Positions 28,446 to 38,106 of a stretch of DNA of 53,425 nucleotides are shown piece by piece. Position 1 is the stretch's first letter. Each line of letters starts with the position of its first letter. The position numbers and the translations under genes were made by a program. Origin of the DNA: M0027 sp021713415 (GTDB lineage Bacteria > Pseudomonadota > Gammaproteobacteria > Francisellales > Francisellaceae); assembly GCA_021713415.1 (NCBI GenBank), contig JAKJJQ010000019.1, forward strand, positions 1 to 53,425, written 5' to 3'. Under the pieces are notes generated by a model that saw only the letters and a program-made list of their open reading frames with translations, made no database searches and was not told the DNA's origin.

Positions 28446-28741
28446 CGATAGCTATAAGGTGTATTAATAGTTATTTCTAATAAAGAACTAGAAGATACAC
28501 CATTTGAAGCGGCGGTGGTTGAGCCATTCGTACCAGTGATTGCAGCAGTGAATGCTGCACCAATACCGCGGCTGCCTGTTGCAGGCGCCGCTCCACCTCC
28601 ACTACCTGGTGCATTACTTCCTGGTGTTTGGGAAGTTGCAGAACCATCAGAGCTACTTTGATCATTAGGTGCGCCATAAGTTAATGCGCTAAATACTAAA
28701 GCCAATAAAGCAATTATTAAATGAGTTAACACGCGATTCAT
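28442..28741 (-). CDS. Small Gly/Ser/Ala-rich secreted protein
   Basis: A 99-residue protein with a signal peptide (residues 1-23, ending LTYGA). The mature part is low-complexity Ser/Gly/Ala/Thr/Pro and ends with a short strand-like sequence (SLLEITINTPYSYR). No family is recognised. It starts 24 bases behind the beta-barrel-like gene, with AAGGAG just upstream of its ATG, so the two are probably one operon. It might be a surface or barrel-associated peptide; this is a guess. Confidence 0.6.
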   Translation of the reverse strand: MNRVLTHLIIALLALVFSALTYGAPNDQSSSDGSATSQTPGSNAPGSGGGAAPATGSRGIGAAFTAAITGTNGSTTAASNGVSSSSLLEITINTPYSYR

Positions 28742-28765
28742 TTTAAAATACTCCTTGAAAAATGG

Positions 28766-29638
28766 TTAGAAAGTATATGCATAGGAAATAGAACCCATAA
28801 ATGACACTCTAGGATGATCAGGTATATATTCAAATATATCATAAACAGATAAAGTAATTGAGATCGGCCATGCTGCAATAGGGATGATACCGACACCTGC
28901 TGTGGTAACGCCAGAAGTATAATCAACGATTGCACTTAATTGTGGCAGAATATAAACAGCTGCTGAACCAAATACACCAACATGTGTAGTTGGTCTTTGA
29001 TCACTTTTTAGGTAGTAAAATGAATTATTACCAACACCTAAATTTAGAATGACTGGGAAGTAATCATTAGGTAATATTTGTGTAATTGCACCATAGAATG
29101 AAGGGTCCATGGCATCAGAGCCCCCATCATTCCAACCACCTAAATTTAGTCCGCCAACTGAGATAGCTGTGAGTGTTTTAGTAAAAAAATGCCCTAGTGA
29201 TACACCAAAATTGCCTCGGTTAAATTCACCGCCATCAGATGGGTCAACACTACCAATACCTAAGCTAATTGCACCACCAACATTTTTAATTGCATCCCCA
29301 ATACCAAAACCAAAAGCAAGACTACCATCAACGTCATTTGATGACGGACTATTGGTTAATCCACCTGCACCAGCAAAAATAACACCCCATGATGGCACTA
29401 ATCCTACAGGAGCGCCAAGGCTAAAGGCAGGTAATGTTGCTACTTTCTGATAATCTTTTGTGAAAAAATAATCTTTTGACTGAGGAGAGTCAGCTGCACT
29501 AGTTAAAGCAGCTGATGAAGTAGTTGATGCGCCTGTTGTTGATGTATCAGCATAAGCTGTACTTAACACCATAAATGCTAAGATTGTGATTAAGTTAATT
29601 ATATAATTATGCTTCCATTTCATATGATTTACATCCAT
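28766..29638 (-). CDS. Outer-membrane beta-barrel-like protein
   Basis: A 290-residue protein with a signal peptide (hydrophobic residues about 13-30, ending TAYA) and a Ser/Thr/Ala-rich spacer. A Gly-rich alternating region with many amphipathic strands follows (GSLAFGFGIGDAI, ISLGIGSVDP, GNFGVSLGHFF). It ends in a strand terminating with Phe (SISYAYTF), the usual outer-membrane barrel recognition signal. No specific family is recognised. It is cotranscribed with the small secreted protein that follows. The start at residue 1 or Met6 cannot be separated. Confidence 0.6.
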   Translation of the reverse strand: MDVNHMKWKHNYIINLITILAFMVLSTAYADTSTTGASTTSSAALTSAADSPQSKDYFFTKDYQKVATLPAFSLGAPVGLVPSWGVIFAGAGGLTNSPSSNDVDGSLAFGFGIGDAIKNVGGAISLGIGSVDPSDGGEFNRGNFGVSLGHFFTKTLTAISVGGLNLGGWNDGGSDAMDPSFYGAITQILPNDYFPVILNLGVGNNSFYYLKSDQRPTTHVGVFGSAAVYILPQLSAIVDYTSGVTTAGVGIIPIAAWPISITLSVYDIFEYIPDHPRVSFMGSISYAYTF

Positions 29639-29873
29639 CTAGTCCAGTTTCTAGTTTAAAGGTTAGTATGGATCAATAGTTATGTAAATGATGATATAAT
29701 ATTTTTAGTCTATTTGTTGATAATTTTTTATGCGATTGATTTTAGATAAATTGTAATCTCTTAAGTAACTTTAAGTTGAAATAAGTCAAAAGCTATTATA
29801 CATTACGGCTGTGGAATATTGTTACGATTACTGTTATGGATAAACTTAAAAAATTTACAGGAGTTGTCATCGT

Positions 29874-30317
29874 TTGTTTAATAATGTATTAATTCTCTGT
29901 GTAGGTAATATATGCAGAAGTCCTTACGCTGAAGGTTATTTTAAAAAAAATATCAATGAAAATATTCAAGTGGCTTCAGCTGGCATAAAAGCTTTGATCG
30001 ATCAGCCTGCTGCAAAAGAGGCGCAAAGTGTATCAGAGTATTATGGCTTTGATATTAGAGAGCATAAAGCAAGACAAGTAAATATGACACAATTAATTGG
30101 CACAGATTTATTACTTGCAGTTAGTAGTGAATGCATTGATTATCTTAAACTTAATTTTCCTTTTGCAATAGGTAAAGCCCACCTTTTAGGGAAATGGTTA
30201 AATAATATAGAGATTATTGATCCCTACAATAAACCCAAAGATGCTTTTGAAAAAATGGCTGTTGATATTAATAGTTGTATGGATATATGGATAAAAAAAG
30301 TCTGGAGAAATCATTGA
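29874..30317 (+). CDS. wzb: Low-molecular-weight protein tyrosine phosphatase, Wzb-like
   Basis: A 147-residue cytoplasmic phosphatase with the P-loop CVGNICRS (Cys9 nucleophile, Arg15) and the acid-loop Asp in IIDPYNKP. It starts at TTG 29874, preceded by AGGAG ten bases upstream; no in-frame ATG offers a better start without losing the P-loop. In capsule systems Wzb dephosphorylates the Wzc kinase, and wza and wzc follow directly here. A weak promoter (TTGAAA, 17 bases, TACATT at 29776-29804) is possible. Confidence 0.88.
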   Translation: MFNNVLILCVGNICRSPYAEGYFKKNINENIQVASAGIKALIDQPAAKEAQSVSEYYGFDIREHKARQVNMTQLIGTDLLLAVSSECIDYLKLNFPFAIGKAHLLGKWLNNIEIIDPYNKPKDAFEKMAVDINSCMDIWIKKVWRNH

Positions 30318-31498
30318 AAAAACTGTCTATTATAAAATATTTATTATTATTTATTAGCGTATTATTTTTTAGTGGTTGTACTTTCCCTGGGATGTATATG
30401 ACAGAACACGATGAGTTTACGCCTACATTAAATGCACAAAACCAAGCGCAAAAAGCAAATTTAATTCCTATTACACCTCAATTGATTCTTCAGCAACGTC
30501 ATCAGCGCCAAGCATATGAAAAACAGTTTAAATACAATTACAAAAAACCTAAAGGCTTTAGTGCATCTGCAAAAGGTTATGATTATTTAATTGGTAATCA
30601 AGATGTGGTTAGCATTAAAGTATGGGACTATAATAGTTTAACTGCACAAAGTACTTTAGTTAATGATGTCAATGATACGAGATTGTCTGGATTTACAGTT
30701 AACAGTGAAGGAGAAATTTTTTACCCTTATATTGGTTATGTCAAAATTGCAGGACTAACGGTATCCCAAGCACGTGATTTAATTACAAAAAAACTGTCTA
30801 AGTACCTTAAAGATCCGCAAATCACTGTGCAGATAATTGATTTTGAAAGTCAAAAAATTAATGTAATGGGTGCGGTAAGAGAACCTAAAATGATACCTGT
30901 AACGAATGTGCCAATCACAGTATTAGATGCAGTTAATGCAGCAGGTGGGCCTTTGCGTTGTGGCAATGCATTAACAAATAGTACAGATAATCAACAGACA
31001 GTTTGTGCTGATACTCGTCATGTTGTTGTTAAACAAAATGGTGCAACGAGTATTATTAATCTTGATACGTTGCGTTCTCCAGTGAACACTTCGGAAAATT
31101 GGATTTTAGAAAAAGGTAGCATTGTTTATGTCCCTGATAATAGACTTTACCAAGTTTATGTTATTGGACAAACAAAGAAAACAGGCGTTTTTAACATGCT
31201 AGATGACAGAATGTCATTACGTGATGCTATTGTTGCAGCAGGTGGTGTAACTAGTGAGTCTGAGCCAGAATATACCTATGTTATTAGAAATTATAAAAAT
31301 ATACCGGAAGTTTACTCAATTAACTTAAAATCACCTGATGCGTTGTTATTAGCAGCTGAATTTGATCTTATGCCGCATGATATTGTATTTGTTGCAACAA
31401 GCAAAATTGCTAATGTTGGCCAAGTTATTGGTTATGTTGCTCCAATTTTAAGTTTAGGAATATCGACTGCAGCATTGGCTATTAGCATTGGTGGTTAA
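30314..31498 (+). CDS. wza: Polysaccharide export outer-membrane lipoprotein, Wza-like
   Basis: A 394-residue lipoprotein forming the outer-membrane export channel for capsule or exopolysaccharide. TTG 30314 is chosen as start: GGAG at 30304-30307 is six bases away, it overlaps the wzb stop as TTGA, and it yields a classic short signal peptide ending in LFFSGC (lipidated Cys22). An upstream in-frame TTG at 30275 and ATG at 30287 would give a long, highly charged leader. A polysaccharide export domain follows (YLIGNQDVVSIKVWDYN, GEIFYPYIGYVKIAG), then SLBB domains (INVMGAVREP, VYVIGQTKKTG). Confidence 0.9.
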   Translation: MKKLSIIKYLLLFISVLFFSGCTFPGMYMTEHDEFTPTLNAQNQAQKANLIPITPQLILQQRHQRQAYEKQFKYNYKKPKGFSASAKGYDYLIGNQDVVSIKVWDYNSLTAQSTLVNDVNDTRLSGFTVNSEGEIFYPYIGYVKIAGLTVSQARDLITKKLSKYLKDPQITVQIIDFESQKINVMGAVREPKMIPVTNVPITVLDAVNAAGGPLRCGNALTNSTDNQQTVCADTRHVVVKQNGATSIINLDTLRSPVNTSENWILEKGSIVYVPDNRLYQVYVIGQTKKTGVFNMLDDRMSLRDAIVAAGGVTSESEPEYTYVIRNYKNIPEVYSINLKSPDALLLAAEFDLMPHDIVFVATSKIANVGQVIGYVAPILSLGISTAALAISIGG

Positions 31499-31521
31499 TA
31501 CAAACGTAATGGATTATTAGA

Positions 31522-33771
31522 ATGAAAAATATCGAAAATCAAAATAAATATGACAAGATTGACTTAAAAGCATTACTGGTATTATTTAATCAGCATAAAG
31601 TTATTCTTATAAGTATAACTGTTATATTTATGTTTTTTGCAGGACTATATACACTAATTCGTATACCAGTTTACACTGCCAATGCTTTAATTAGTATTTC
31701 AGATGATGATGCAAGTAATAATTTAACATCCTTACTTGGTGACTCATTACCTTTATTTAGTAATGATGGCTCTAAGGCTGCAAAGCAGGCACAGATTATT
31801 AAATCTCGTAGCGTTTTACTTCCAGTAGTTAAAGCGCTTGGTTTGAATATTATTGTGACACCTGACTATTTTCCATTGATTGGACATAGAATGGCGCTTA
31901 ATTATCAAAATAGTAATTATATAAACAAACCAGCTAAACCAAAGTTTGGGTTAAACCAATATGACTGGGGAGGTAGTCAAATAAAAATTGATCAGTTTGA
32001 TGTAAGCTCTGCTTGGATTAACAAGAATTTTGAAGTGACTTATTTAGGTAATAACAAGTACCAAATCTATGCACTAAATGGCAAGTTATTACTTACAGGT
32101 GAAATTGGTAAAACAGAGGTAGTTAAATTAGATGCTATTCATACAATTAAAATTAAGATAGCTGATATTAATGCCAATGCAGGGATTACATTTTCGATGA
32201 AAAGAATTCATGATAATACTGCAATTGCTAATATTTTAGCACATTTGAATATTATGGAGTCAATCAATAAGGGCAATCTTTTAACATTAAATTATCAAGG
32301 TGCTGAACCTGAAAAAATGGTTGTAATATTAAATGCAATTCTTAACTCAGCAGTTAGATCTGATATTAAAAGAAAGTCTGCTAATTCAGCAAGTGTCTTA
32401 AAGTTTCTTAAAGCTCAGTTACCAACAGTAGAAAATCAATTACAAAATGCTGAAACTGAGCTAAATAAATATCGCTCAAAAACAGGCTATATTTCAATTC
32501 CTGCGAATTCAAAATTATTATTGGAACAATTAAGCCAATACGACAGTAAAATTGCAGAATTAGAACTAAGACAAAATCAAATGGGTGTAAAATTAACAAC
32601 AGATAACCCTGAGTTAAAACTAGCTAAGTTAGCTATTTCTAAATTAAAGGCGCAGCGTGAAGAATTAGAAAAAACAATTAAATCCTTACCAGATAGAGAT
32701 CAGGTAGTGATTAATTTAATGCGAACCGAAAAAGTACAAAGTATTGTTTATGAAAATATTTTTAGGCAAATACAGCAATATGAAATTTTAAAAGCAGGAA
32801 CGATTAGCTCCTTAGATATCATTGATCATGCCTCAACGCCTTATATTCCTATTAATAAACCTTCTGGGCAAATGGTTATGATTGCTGGTTTATTGGGACT
32901 TATATTAAGTTTGGCGTTTATACTAGTTAGAAGACAGCTCTTTAAAAATATTACTGATCCTGTCTCAATAGAAGAGATATTTAATCTTGAAATGATTGGC
33001 TCATTAGCTAAATCATTAGTACAAGAAAAAATGTATAAAAAATTTAAGAAATTGAGAAGTAACCATTTGGAGCTGCTGCATGAAATTGATCCATATGATA
33101 TAGATATTGAAAGCTTAAGAGGTATTAGAACAAATTTAATATTCAAATCATTTGAAGAAAATAAACAAAATAAAGTTATCACAATCTCAGGGCCAAAGCC
33201 TAATATTGGTAAATCTTTTATCTCAGTTAATTTGGCACAAGTTTTTGCTGAATTTGGCAAAAAAACATTATTGATTGACTCAGATATTAGAAGAGGTGAC
33301 TTACATGTTTATTTAACACCAAATAAACGCCAACCAGGTTTTCTTGATGTATTACAATCAAATGTATCTATAGAAGAAGCCATTAATACAACTAGGTTTG
33401 AAAATTTAGATTTTATGCCAACAGGTAGACTAAATCAGAGTTCACATAATATTTTGAAAAGTGACAAAATACAAACTTTGTTAGATAAGCTTTCTATGGT
33501 TTATGATTTTATTATTGTTGATACGGCACCAATATTAGCAGTAACAGATGCAGTATCAATTATGAAGCAGGCAGGTATCAATGTGCTTGTATTTGCAGAT
33601 AATCAACATAATGAACGAGAGATTAAATTAACGTTGAAGAAATTTGCTTCTGCTGGTGTTAATATTGATGGCTTTATATTTAATTTGGTTAAAAAACCAA
33701 ATTATGGTTACGGATATTATAATTACAAATATGAAACAGTTACAAATGAGCATCAAAATACGTCAGCTTAA
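31522..33771 (+). CDS. wzc: Polysaccharide co-polymerase / BY tyrosine autokinase, Wzc-like
   Basis: A 749-residue inner-membrane protein. A first membrane segment (about 30-50) is followed by a Wzz-like periplasmic domain with coiled-coil regions and a second segment near 450-470. The cytoplasmic BY-kinase domain has Walker A GPKPNIGKS near 555-565, Walker A' LLIDSDIRR near 585 and Walker B IIVDTAP near 670. The tail carries a tyrosine cluster (NYGYGYYNYKY), the expected autophosphorylation site that Wzb would reverse. The gene closes the wzb-wza-wzc operon. No glycosyltransferase, flippase or polymerase genes follow. Confidence 0.92.
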   Translation: MKNIENQNKYDKIDLKALLVLFNQHKVILISITVIFMFFAGLYTLIRIPVYTANALISISDDDASNNLTSLLGDSLPLFSNDGSKAAKQAQIIKSRSVLLPVVKALGLNIIVTPDYFPLIGHRMALNYQNSNYINKPAKPKFGLNQYDWGGSQIKIDQFDVSSAWINKNFEVTYLGNNKYQIYALNGKLLLTGEIGKTEVVKLDAIHTIKIKIADINANAGITFSMKRIHDNTAIANILAHLNIMESINKGNLLTLNYQGAEPEKMVVILNAILNSAVRSDIKRKSANSASVLKFLKAQLPTVENQLQNAETELNKYRSKTGYISIPANSKLLLEQLSQYDSKIAELELRQNQMGVKLTTDNPELKLAKLAISKLKAQREELEKTIKSLPDRDQVVINLMRTEKVQSIVYENIFRQIQQYEILKAGTISSLDIIDHASTPYIPINKPSGQMVMIAGLLGLILSLAFILVRRQLFKNITDPVSIEEIFNLEMIGSLAKSLVQEKMYKKFKKLRSNHLELLHEIDPYDIDIESLRGIRTNLIFKSFEENKQNKVITISGPKPNIGKSFISVNLAQVFAEFGKKTLLIDSDIRRGDLHVYLTPNKRQPGFLDVLQSNVSIEEAINTTRFENLDFMPTGRLNQSSHNILKSDKIQTLLDKLSMVYDFIIVDTAPILAVTDAVSIMKQAGINVLVFADNQHNEREIKLTLKKFASAGVNIDGFIFNLVKKPNYGYGYYNYKYETVTNEHQNTSA

Positions 33772-33797
33772 CTAAAAATGATAGATTTATGATAGAT

Positions 33798-35699
33798 TTA
33801 AATATCTGCTAAATCACCTTCTTGAGACAGCCATTGACGGCGATCAGCAATGCGTTTTTTTGATAGTAGTTTATCTAATACTTCTACATCACTATCAAAT
33901 TCATCAGAGAGCTGTAATTGTAATAATCGCCTTGTATTTGGTGACATAGTGGATTCTTTTAATTGTATTGGATTCATCTCGCCTAAGCCTTTAAAGCGGA
34001 CAACACTAATCTTACTTTTGCCGTTACTTTGTTGTGCTTTTTTTATTAATTGATCACGTTCAGCTTCATCGAGTGCATATTCAATTGTTTTGCCAATATC
34101 AATCCGATATAAAGGTGGCATGGCAACAAAGATATGCCCATTTTCAACAAGTGCTTTAAAGTGTTTTAAAAATAATGCACAAAGTAAAGTTGCAATGTGT
34201 AGACCATCGGAATCTGCATCGGCTAGAATACATATTTTTCCATAACGTAATCCACTTAAATCATTACTAGCTGGGTCAACACCAACTGCAACAGCAATAT
34301 CATGAATTTCTTGAGAGGCTAATACTTCAGATGAATCAACCTCCCATGAGTTGAGTATTTTACCGCGTAAGGGCATAACCGCTTGAAATTCTTTATCACG
34401 TGCTTGTTTAGCAGAGCCTCCAGCAGAGTCTCCTTCAACTAAGAATAATTCAGTCATGGCTAAATCATTGCTGATACAGTCAGTTAGTTTGCCAGGTAAT
34501 TGAGGGCCTGCAATGGTTTTTTTACGAATGACTTTTTTAGCAGCTTTTAGCCGGTGTTGTGCTCTTTGAATGACAATCTCAGCAATCTTTTCTGCTTCAG
34601 TTACATGTTTATTAAGCCAGAGACTTGTTGCATCTTTTACTTTTGCAACAATATAAGGTGAACATTGTCTAGATGATAATCTTTCTTTTGTTTGCCCTGA
34701 GAATTGTGGCTCTTCTATTTTTATTGATAAAACAAAGTTTAAGTTATGAAAAACATCTTCTGCGGTTAGCTTTAAATTTCGTGGTAGTAAGTTACGTAAT
34801 GAGCAAAATTCTTTCATGGCATCTAATAGACCTGAGCGCAAAGCATTAACATGTGTGCCACCTTGTGGTGTTGGAATTAAGTTAACATAACTTTCAGATA
34901 TTAAGTCGTTTGTAGGTGCTTCAGCCCAAGCTAATGCCCAGCTTACTGCTTGAGTTTTATCTTCAAAATGACCTTCTAATGGTTGTGGCGGCAGTAACTG
35001 ATGGTGCGTGGTTTTCTCTAATAGGTAATGAGATAGGCCGTCATCATAGCACCAGTGTTTAGATTCATTTGTTTGTAAGTTTTCAAAAATAACTTCTAAA
35101 CCTGGGCATAGCACAGCTTTAGCTTCAAATAGTGCGATTAATTTTTTTAGTGCAAAGTTTGGGAAATCAAAATAATTTGCATCAGGCCAAAATCTGATGG
35201 ATGTTCCATTATTGCGTAGACCAACAGTACCCGTTTGAGTTAAGTTAGTTGAGATATCGCCATGGCTAAAAGCCATATGATAGCGTTTACCATCACGTTT
35301 AATCTCTAGTTCTAATTTTGTTGATAAGGCATTAACTACAGAGACACCAACACCATGTAATCCACCTGAAAATTGATAATTATTTTGCGAAAACTTACCA
35401 CCAGCATGTAAGCGAGTCATAATTAACTCAACACCTGGAATACCTTCTTCAGGATGAAGATCGACTGGCATACCACGGCCATTATCAATAACTTCAATAC
35501 TATTATCTGGATAAAGTTTGATAATTATTTTTTTACAAAAGCCAGCTAATGCTTCATCAACGCTATTATCTAAAACTTCTTGGACTAAATGGTTGGGGTT
35601 ACTTGTATCAGTATACATACCAGGGCGGCGTTTAACTGGATCTAATCCAGATAAAACTTCGATACTTTCTGCTGTATAGTGGTTTGACTTAATTGCCAT
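33798..35699 (-). CDS. parE: DNA topoisomerase IV subunit B
   Basis: A 633-residue type II topoisomerase ATPase subunit that acts with ParC in chromosome decatenation. It shows the GHKL ATPase motifs (EVLDNSVDEA, DNGRGMPVD, GGLHGVGVSVVNALS), the TOPRIM signature LVEGDSAGGSAKQARD and the ILADADSDGLHI metal motif. It ends in the GEMNP and R-rich terminal region. Length is that of ParE (about 630) rather than GyrB (about 800). It lies tail-to-tail with wzc and divergent from oxyR. Confidence 0.96.
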   Translation of the reverse strand: MAIKSNHYTAESIEVLSGLDPVKRRPGMYTDTSNPNHLVQEVLDNSVDEALAGFCKKIIIKLYPDNSIEVIDNGRGMPVDLHPEEGIPGVELIMTRLHAGGKFSQNNYQFSGGLHGVGVSVVNALSTKLELEIKRDGKRYHMAFSHGDISTNLTQTGTVGLRNNGTSIRFWPDANYFDFPNFALKKLIALFEAKAVLCPGLEVIFENLQTNESKHWCYDDGLSHYLLEKTTHHQLLPPQPLEGHFEDKTQAVSWALAWAEAPTNDLISESYVNLIPTPQGGTHVNALRSGLLDAMKEFCSLRNLLPRNLKLTAEDVFHNLNFVLSIKIEEPQFSGQTKERLSSRQCSPYIVAKVKDATSLWLNKHVTEAEKIAEIVIQRAQHRLKAAKKVIRKKTIAGPQLPGKLTDCISNDLAMTELFLVEGDSAGGSAKQARDKEFQAVMPLRGKILNSWEVDSSEVLASQEIHDIAVAVGVDPASNDLSGLRYGKICILADADSDGLHIATLLCALFLKHFKALVENGHIFVAMPPLYRIDIGKTIEYALDEAERDQLIKKAQQSNGKSKISVVRFKGLGEMNPIQLKESTMSPNTRRLLQLQLSDEFDSDVEVLDKLLSKKRIADRRQWLSQEGDLADI

Positions 35700-35809
35700 G
35701 GATTAATTTTCCGTTTCTTTATATTATTTTAGTGATTGTTATTATTCAAGTTTAGTTAAATAATAGCATACAAAAGGATAAGCAAAAGAGAAATGGTGTA
35801 TCTAGTAGG

Positions 35810-36703
35810 ATGAATATTCGTGATTTAGAGTATATTGTGGCAATTGCTGATGAAAAAAGCTTTATTAAAGCATCACAATTATGTTTTGTTAGTCAGCCTG
35901 CATTGAGTATGCAAGTTAAAAAATTAGAAGATCAGTTAGGTGTTGTTTTATTTGAGAGACAACATAAAAATATTCTATTAACAGAGGCAGGTGAAATTAT
36001 TGTTAATAAAGCAAGAGCTATACTACAAAGTGTTAATGATTTAAAATTAGTTGCTAAAAGCTATCATCAACCATTAAAAGGGGTATTAAAATTTGGTTTG
36101 TTTCCAACCATTGCTCAATATATATTACCTGACTTATTAGAAGTGTTTCAAAATAATTTTTCTGGTATGCAGTTACATCCAGTTGAAGAGAAGACACCTC
36201 TAATTGAATTACAGCTAAAAGAGGGGCAATTAGATTGTGCTTTACTAGCGGCACCAGTTGATGAACAAATATTTAAATTTATACCGTTATTTGATGATTA
36301 TTTAGTCGCTGCTGTGCCTAAAGGCCACACGCTAACTAAACTAAAGCAGATTACTTTGAAAGATTTAGTAGAAGAACCATTATTATTATTAGAAGAAGGG
36401 CATTGTTTAAGAACTCAGGCACTAGAATTTTGTGCGCAAAGTGAACATCCATTTAATATTGATCGTACAACAACATCATTAGAGTCATTACGCCATATGG
36501 TGGCATCAGGTTTGGGTGTTACAGTTATACCTGAAGTTGCGATTAAGTATTCACCTTATCAGAGTGATAAAATACATTATATTCCTTTTAAGGCGCCAAA
36601 GCCGTATCGCAAAGTTGGTCTTGTCTTTAGAAAGTCACATCCAAATTATATATTACACAATACATTAAGTGAAAAGCTTATTAGGCACTTTAATGACAAA
36701 TAA
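35810..36703 (+). CDS. oxyR: Hydrogen-peroxide sensor OxyR
   Basis: A 297-residue LysR-type regulator starting MNIRDLEYIVAIADE, as OxyR does. The redox cysteines stand in GHCLRTQALEFC, Cys199 and Cys208, exactly the E. coli numbering, forming the peroxide-sensing disulfide. The helix-turn-helix spans about 15-45. The only Shine-Dalgarno-like sequence (AGG) abuts the ATG, so translation may be weak. Nearby sodB, grxC, grxD and the rhodanese gene make a redox neighbourhood. Confidence 0.93.
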   Translation: MNIRDLEYIVAIADEKSFIKASQLCFVSQPALSMQVKKLEDQLGVVLFERQHKNILLTEAGEIIVNKARAILQSVNDLKLVAKSYHQPLKGVLKFGLFPTIAQYILPDLLEVFQNNFSGMQLHPVEEKTPLIELQLKEGQLDCALLAAPVDEQIFKFIPLFDDYLVAAVPKGHTLTKLKQITLKDLVEEPLLLLEEGHCLRTQALEFCAQSEHPFNIDRTTTSLESLRHMVASGLGVTVIPEVAIKYSPYQSDKIHYIPFKAPKPYRKVGLVFRKSHPNYILHNTLSEKLIRHFNDK

Positions 36704-36831
36704 TGCTTTTAATGAATTATCTTAAAGCTTCGCCAGTATGCATTTTTTTGCTTCTCAATCTATCAAGTAATCGGTATACTTAGCTAAATTAAGATATAGT
36801 TAACCATAAAATAATTAAGATTTATATAGCC

Positions 36832-37269
36832 ATGATTGAGAATATCATAACCCTTTTATCGGAAAATATTGCCTTAACAGCACTATTTGCAGCACTAATT
36901 CTAATTTATATTATATTTGAATTAATGCAATTAAAATCAAAAGCCTTTGGCATTTCGCCTCAACAGGCAGTTTATATGCTTAATCGTCAAAAGGCTATTT
37001 TCCTTGATATAAGAGATGGCAAAAAATATCAAGCAGGTCATATTGTTGATGCTATTTCAACGACAGTTACTAATTTAAAAGAAAGTACCAAGTTTTTACA
37101 AAAATACAAAACACGACCGATCATTGTTTATTGTGATCATGGTAATACAGCCAAACAGGCAATTGTAATTCTTAAAAGTGCAGGGTTTGAAAAAGTATAT
37201 AATCTCCAAGGTGGTCTAAAAGCCTGGAAAGATGAAAAATTACCGATTCATACTAAAAAGGTAAGCTAG
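36832..37269 (+). CDS. yibN: Membrane-anchored rhodanese-like protein, YibN type
   Basis: A 145-residue protein with an N-terminal membrane helix (about 15-32) and a cytoplasmic rhodanese domain. The active-site loop is CDHGNT with its catalytic Cys, preceded by LDIRDGKKYQAGHI. The order rhodanese-grxC-secB is the same as yibN-grxC-secB in E. coli, which supports the symbol. A sulfurtransferase role is family knowledge; the substrate is unknown. Confidence 0.85.
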   Translation: MIENIITLLSENIALTALFAALILIYIIFELMQLKSKAFGISPQQAVYMLNRQKAIFLDIRDGKKYQAGHIVDAISTTVTNLKESTKFLQKYKTRPIIVYCDHGNTAKQAIVILKSAGFEKVYNLQGGLKAWKDEKLPIHTKKVS

Positions 37270-37311
37270 TTTTTCTCACTTATGCGCACAAGTACGCTAG
37301 GATATTTTATT

Positions 37312-37566
37312 ATGGTAGAAATTTATACAAAAGTTAGTTGTCCTTATTGCACACGGGCAATTGCATTATTAAAAAAGAAAAAAGTTCAATTTAAAGAATA
37401 TAAAATTGATGTAAATCGCGTATTACGTCAAGAAATGATTGATCGTACCTCAGGTTATACGGTACCACAGATTATCATTGATAATAAACCAATTGGTGGC
37501 TGTGATGATTTGTATGCACTAGAAAATGCTGGTAAATTAGATGCATTGTTGCAAAAAACTAAATAG
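37312..37566 (+). CDS. grxC: Glutaredoxin 3
   Basis: An 84-residue dithiol glutaredoxin with the CPYC redox site (residues 11-14), TVPQIIID and GGCDDLYAL. It reduces disulfides with glutathione. ATG 37312 follows AGGA at 37299-37302. An upstream in-frame ATG at 37282 would add ten residues not found in the family and has no ribosome-binding site. It lies between the rhodanese and secB genes. Confidence 0.93.
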   Translation: MVEIYTKVSCPYCTRAIALLKKKKVQFKEYKIDVNRVLRQEMIDRTSGYTVPQIIIDNKPIGGCDDLYALENAGKLDALLQKTK

Positions 37567-37606
37567 TTAATATTTTGAGAACGTTATTAAATTAAGGAAT
37601 AAATAC

Positions 37607-38053
37607 ATGGCAGAAGAACAAGCTCCAAACTTCCAGATTCATAAAATTTATGTTAAAGATATTTCATTTGAGGTGCCACAAGGCTCTCATGCATTTAGAA
37701 ATGAATGGAAACCTGAATTAAATGTTCAGTTAAATAGCCAGTTTACTAAAATGGAAGAAGCAGATCATTATGAAGTAGTTTTAGTTGTTACTTGTGATGT
37801 TAAGTGTGGTGATGAAATAGCGTTTAAAGCTGAAATTCATCAAGCAGGCATTTTTTCTATTTCTAATTTAGATCAGACTCAGTTAGACCATGCATTGAAA
37901 TCATTCTGCCCAAATATTCTATATCCTTATGCAAGGGAAGTTATCTCTGATGTGGTCATGAAAGGTGGCTTTCCGCAATTATGCTTATCGCCGGTTAATT
38001 TTGATATGCTTTATCAGCAAGAAAGCCAACAAGGTGAAACAACAGTAAATTAG
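37607..38053 (+). CDS. secB: Protein-export chaperone SecB
   Basis: A 148-residue tetrameric chaperone that delivers unfolded precursors to SecA. It shows FQIHKIYVKDISFEVP near the start and FCPNILYPYAREVISD followed by GGFPQLCLSPVNF, all typical SecB blocks. AAGGA precedes ATG 37607. It ends in a terminator at 38055. Confidence 0.95.
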   Translation: MAEEQAPNFQIHKIYVKDISFEVPQGSHAFRNEWKPELNVQLNSQFTKMEEADHYEVVLVVTCDVKCGDEIAFKAEIHQAGIFSISNLDQTQLDHALKSFCPNILYPYAREVISDVVMKGGFPQLCLSPVNFDMLYQQESQQGETTVN

Positions 38054-38054
38054 T

Positions 38055-38079
38055 AAAAATGCGATTGAGCGCGTTTTTT
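38055..38079. terminator. Bidirectional terminator between secB and sodB
   Basis: AAAAATGCG and CGCGTTTTT pair (one T-G wobble) around a six-base loop ATTGAG. T-runs are on both strands, so it can stop both secB and the convergent sodB transcript. Confidence 0.75.
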
Positions 38080-38106
38080 AGTAGTTATGATTAGTTTTAG
38101 TAGCTA

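Noticed and set aside
29109..29450. 113-codon plus-strand frame, Pro/Ser-rich
   Set aside because: It is antisense to the beta-barrel-like gene; its composition mirrors the Gly/Asn-rich opposite strand and it has no ribosome-binding site.
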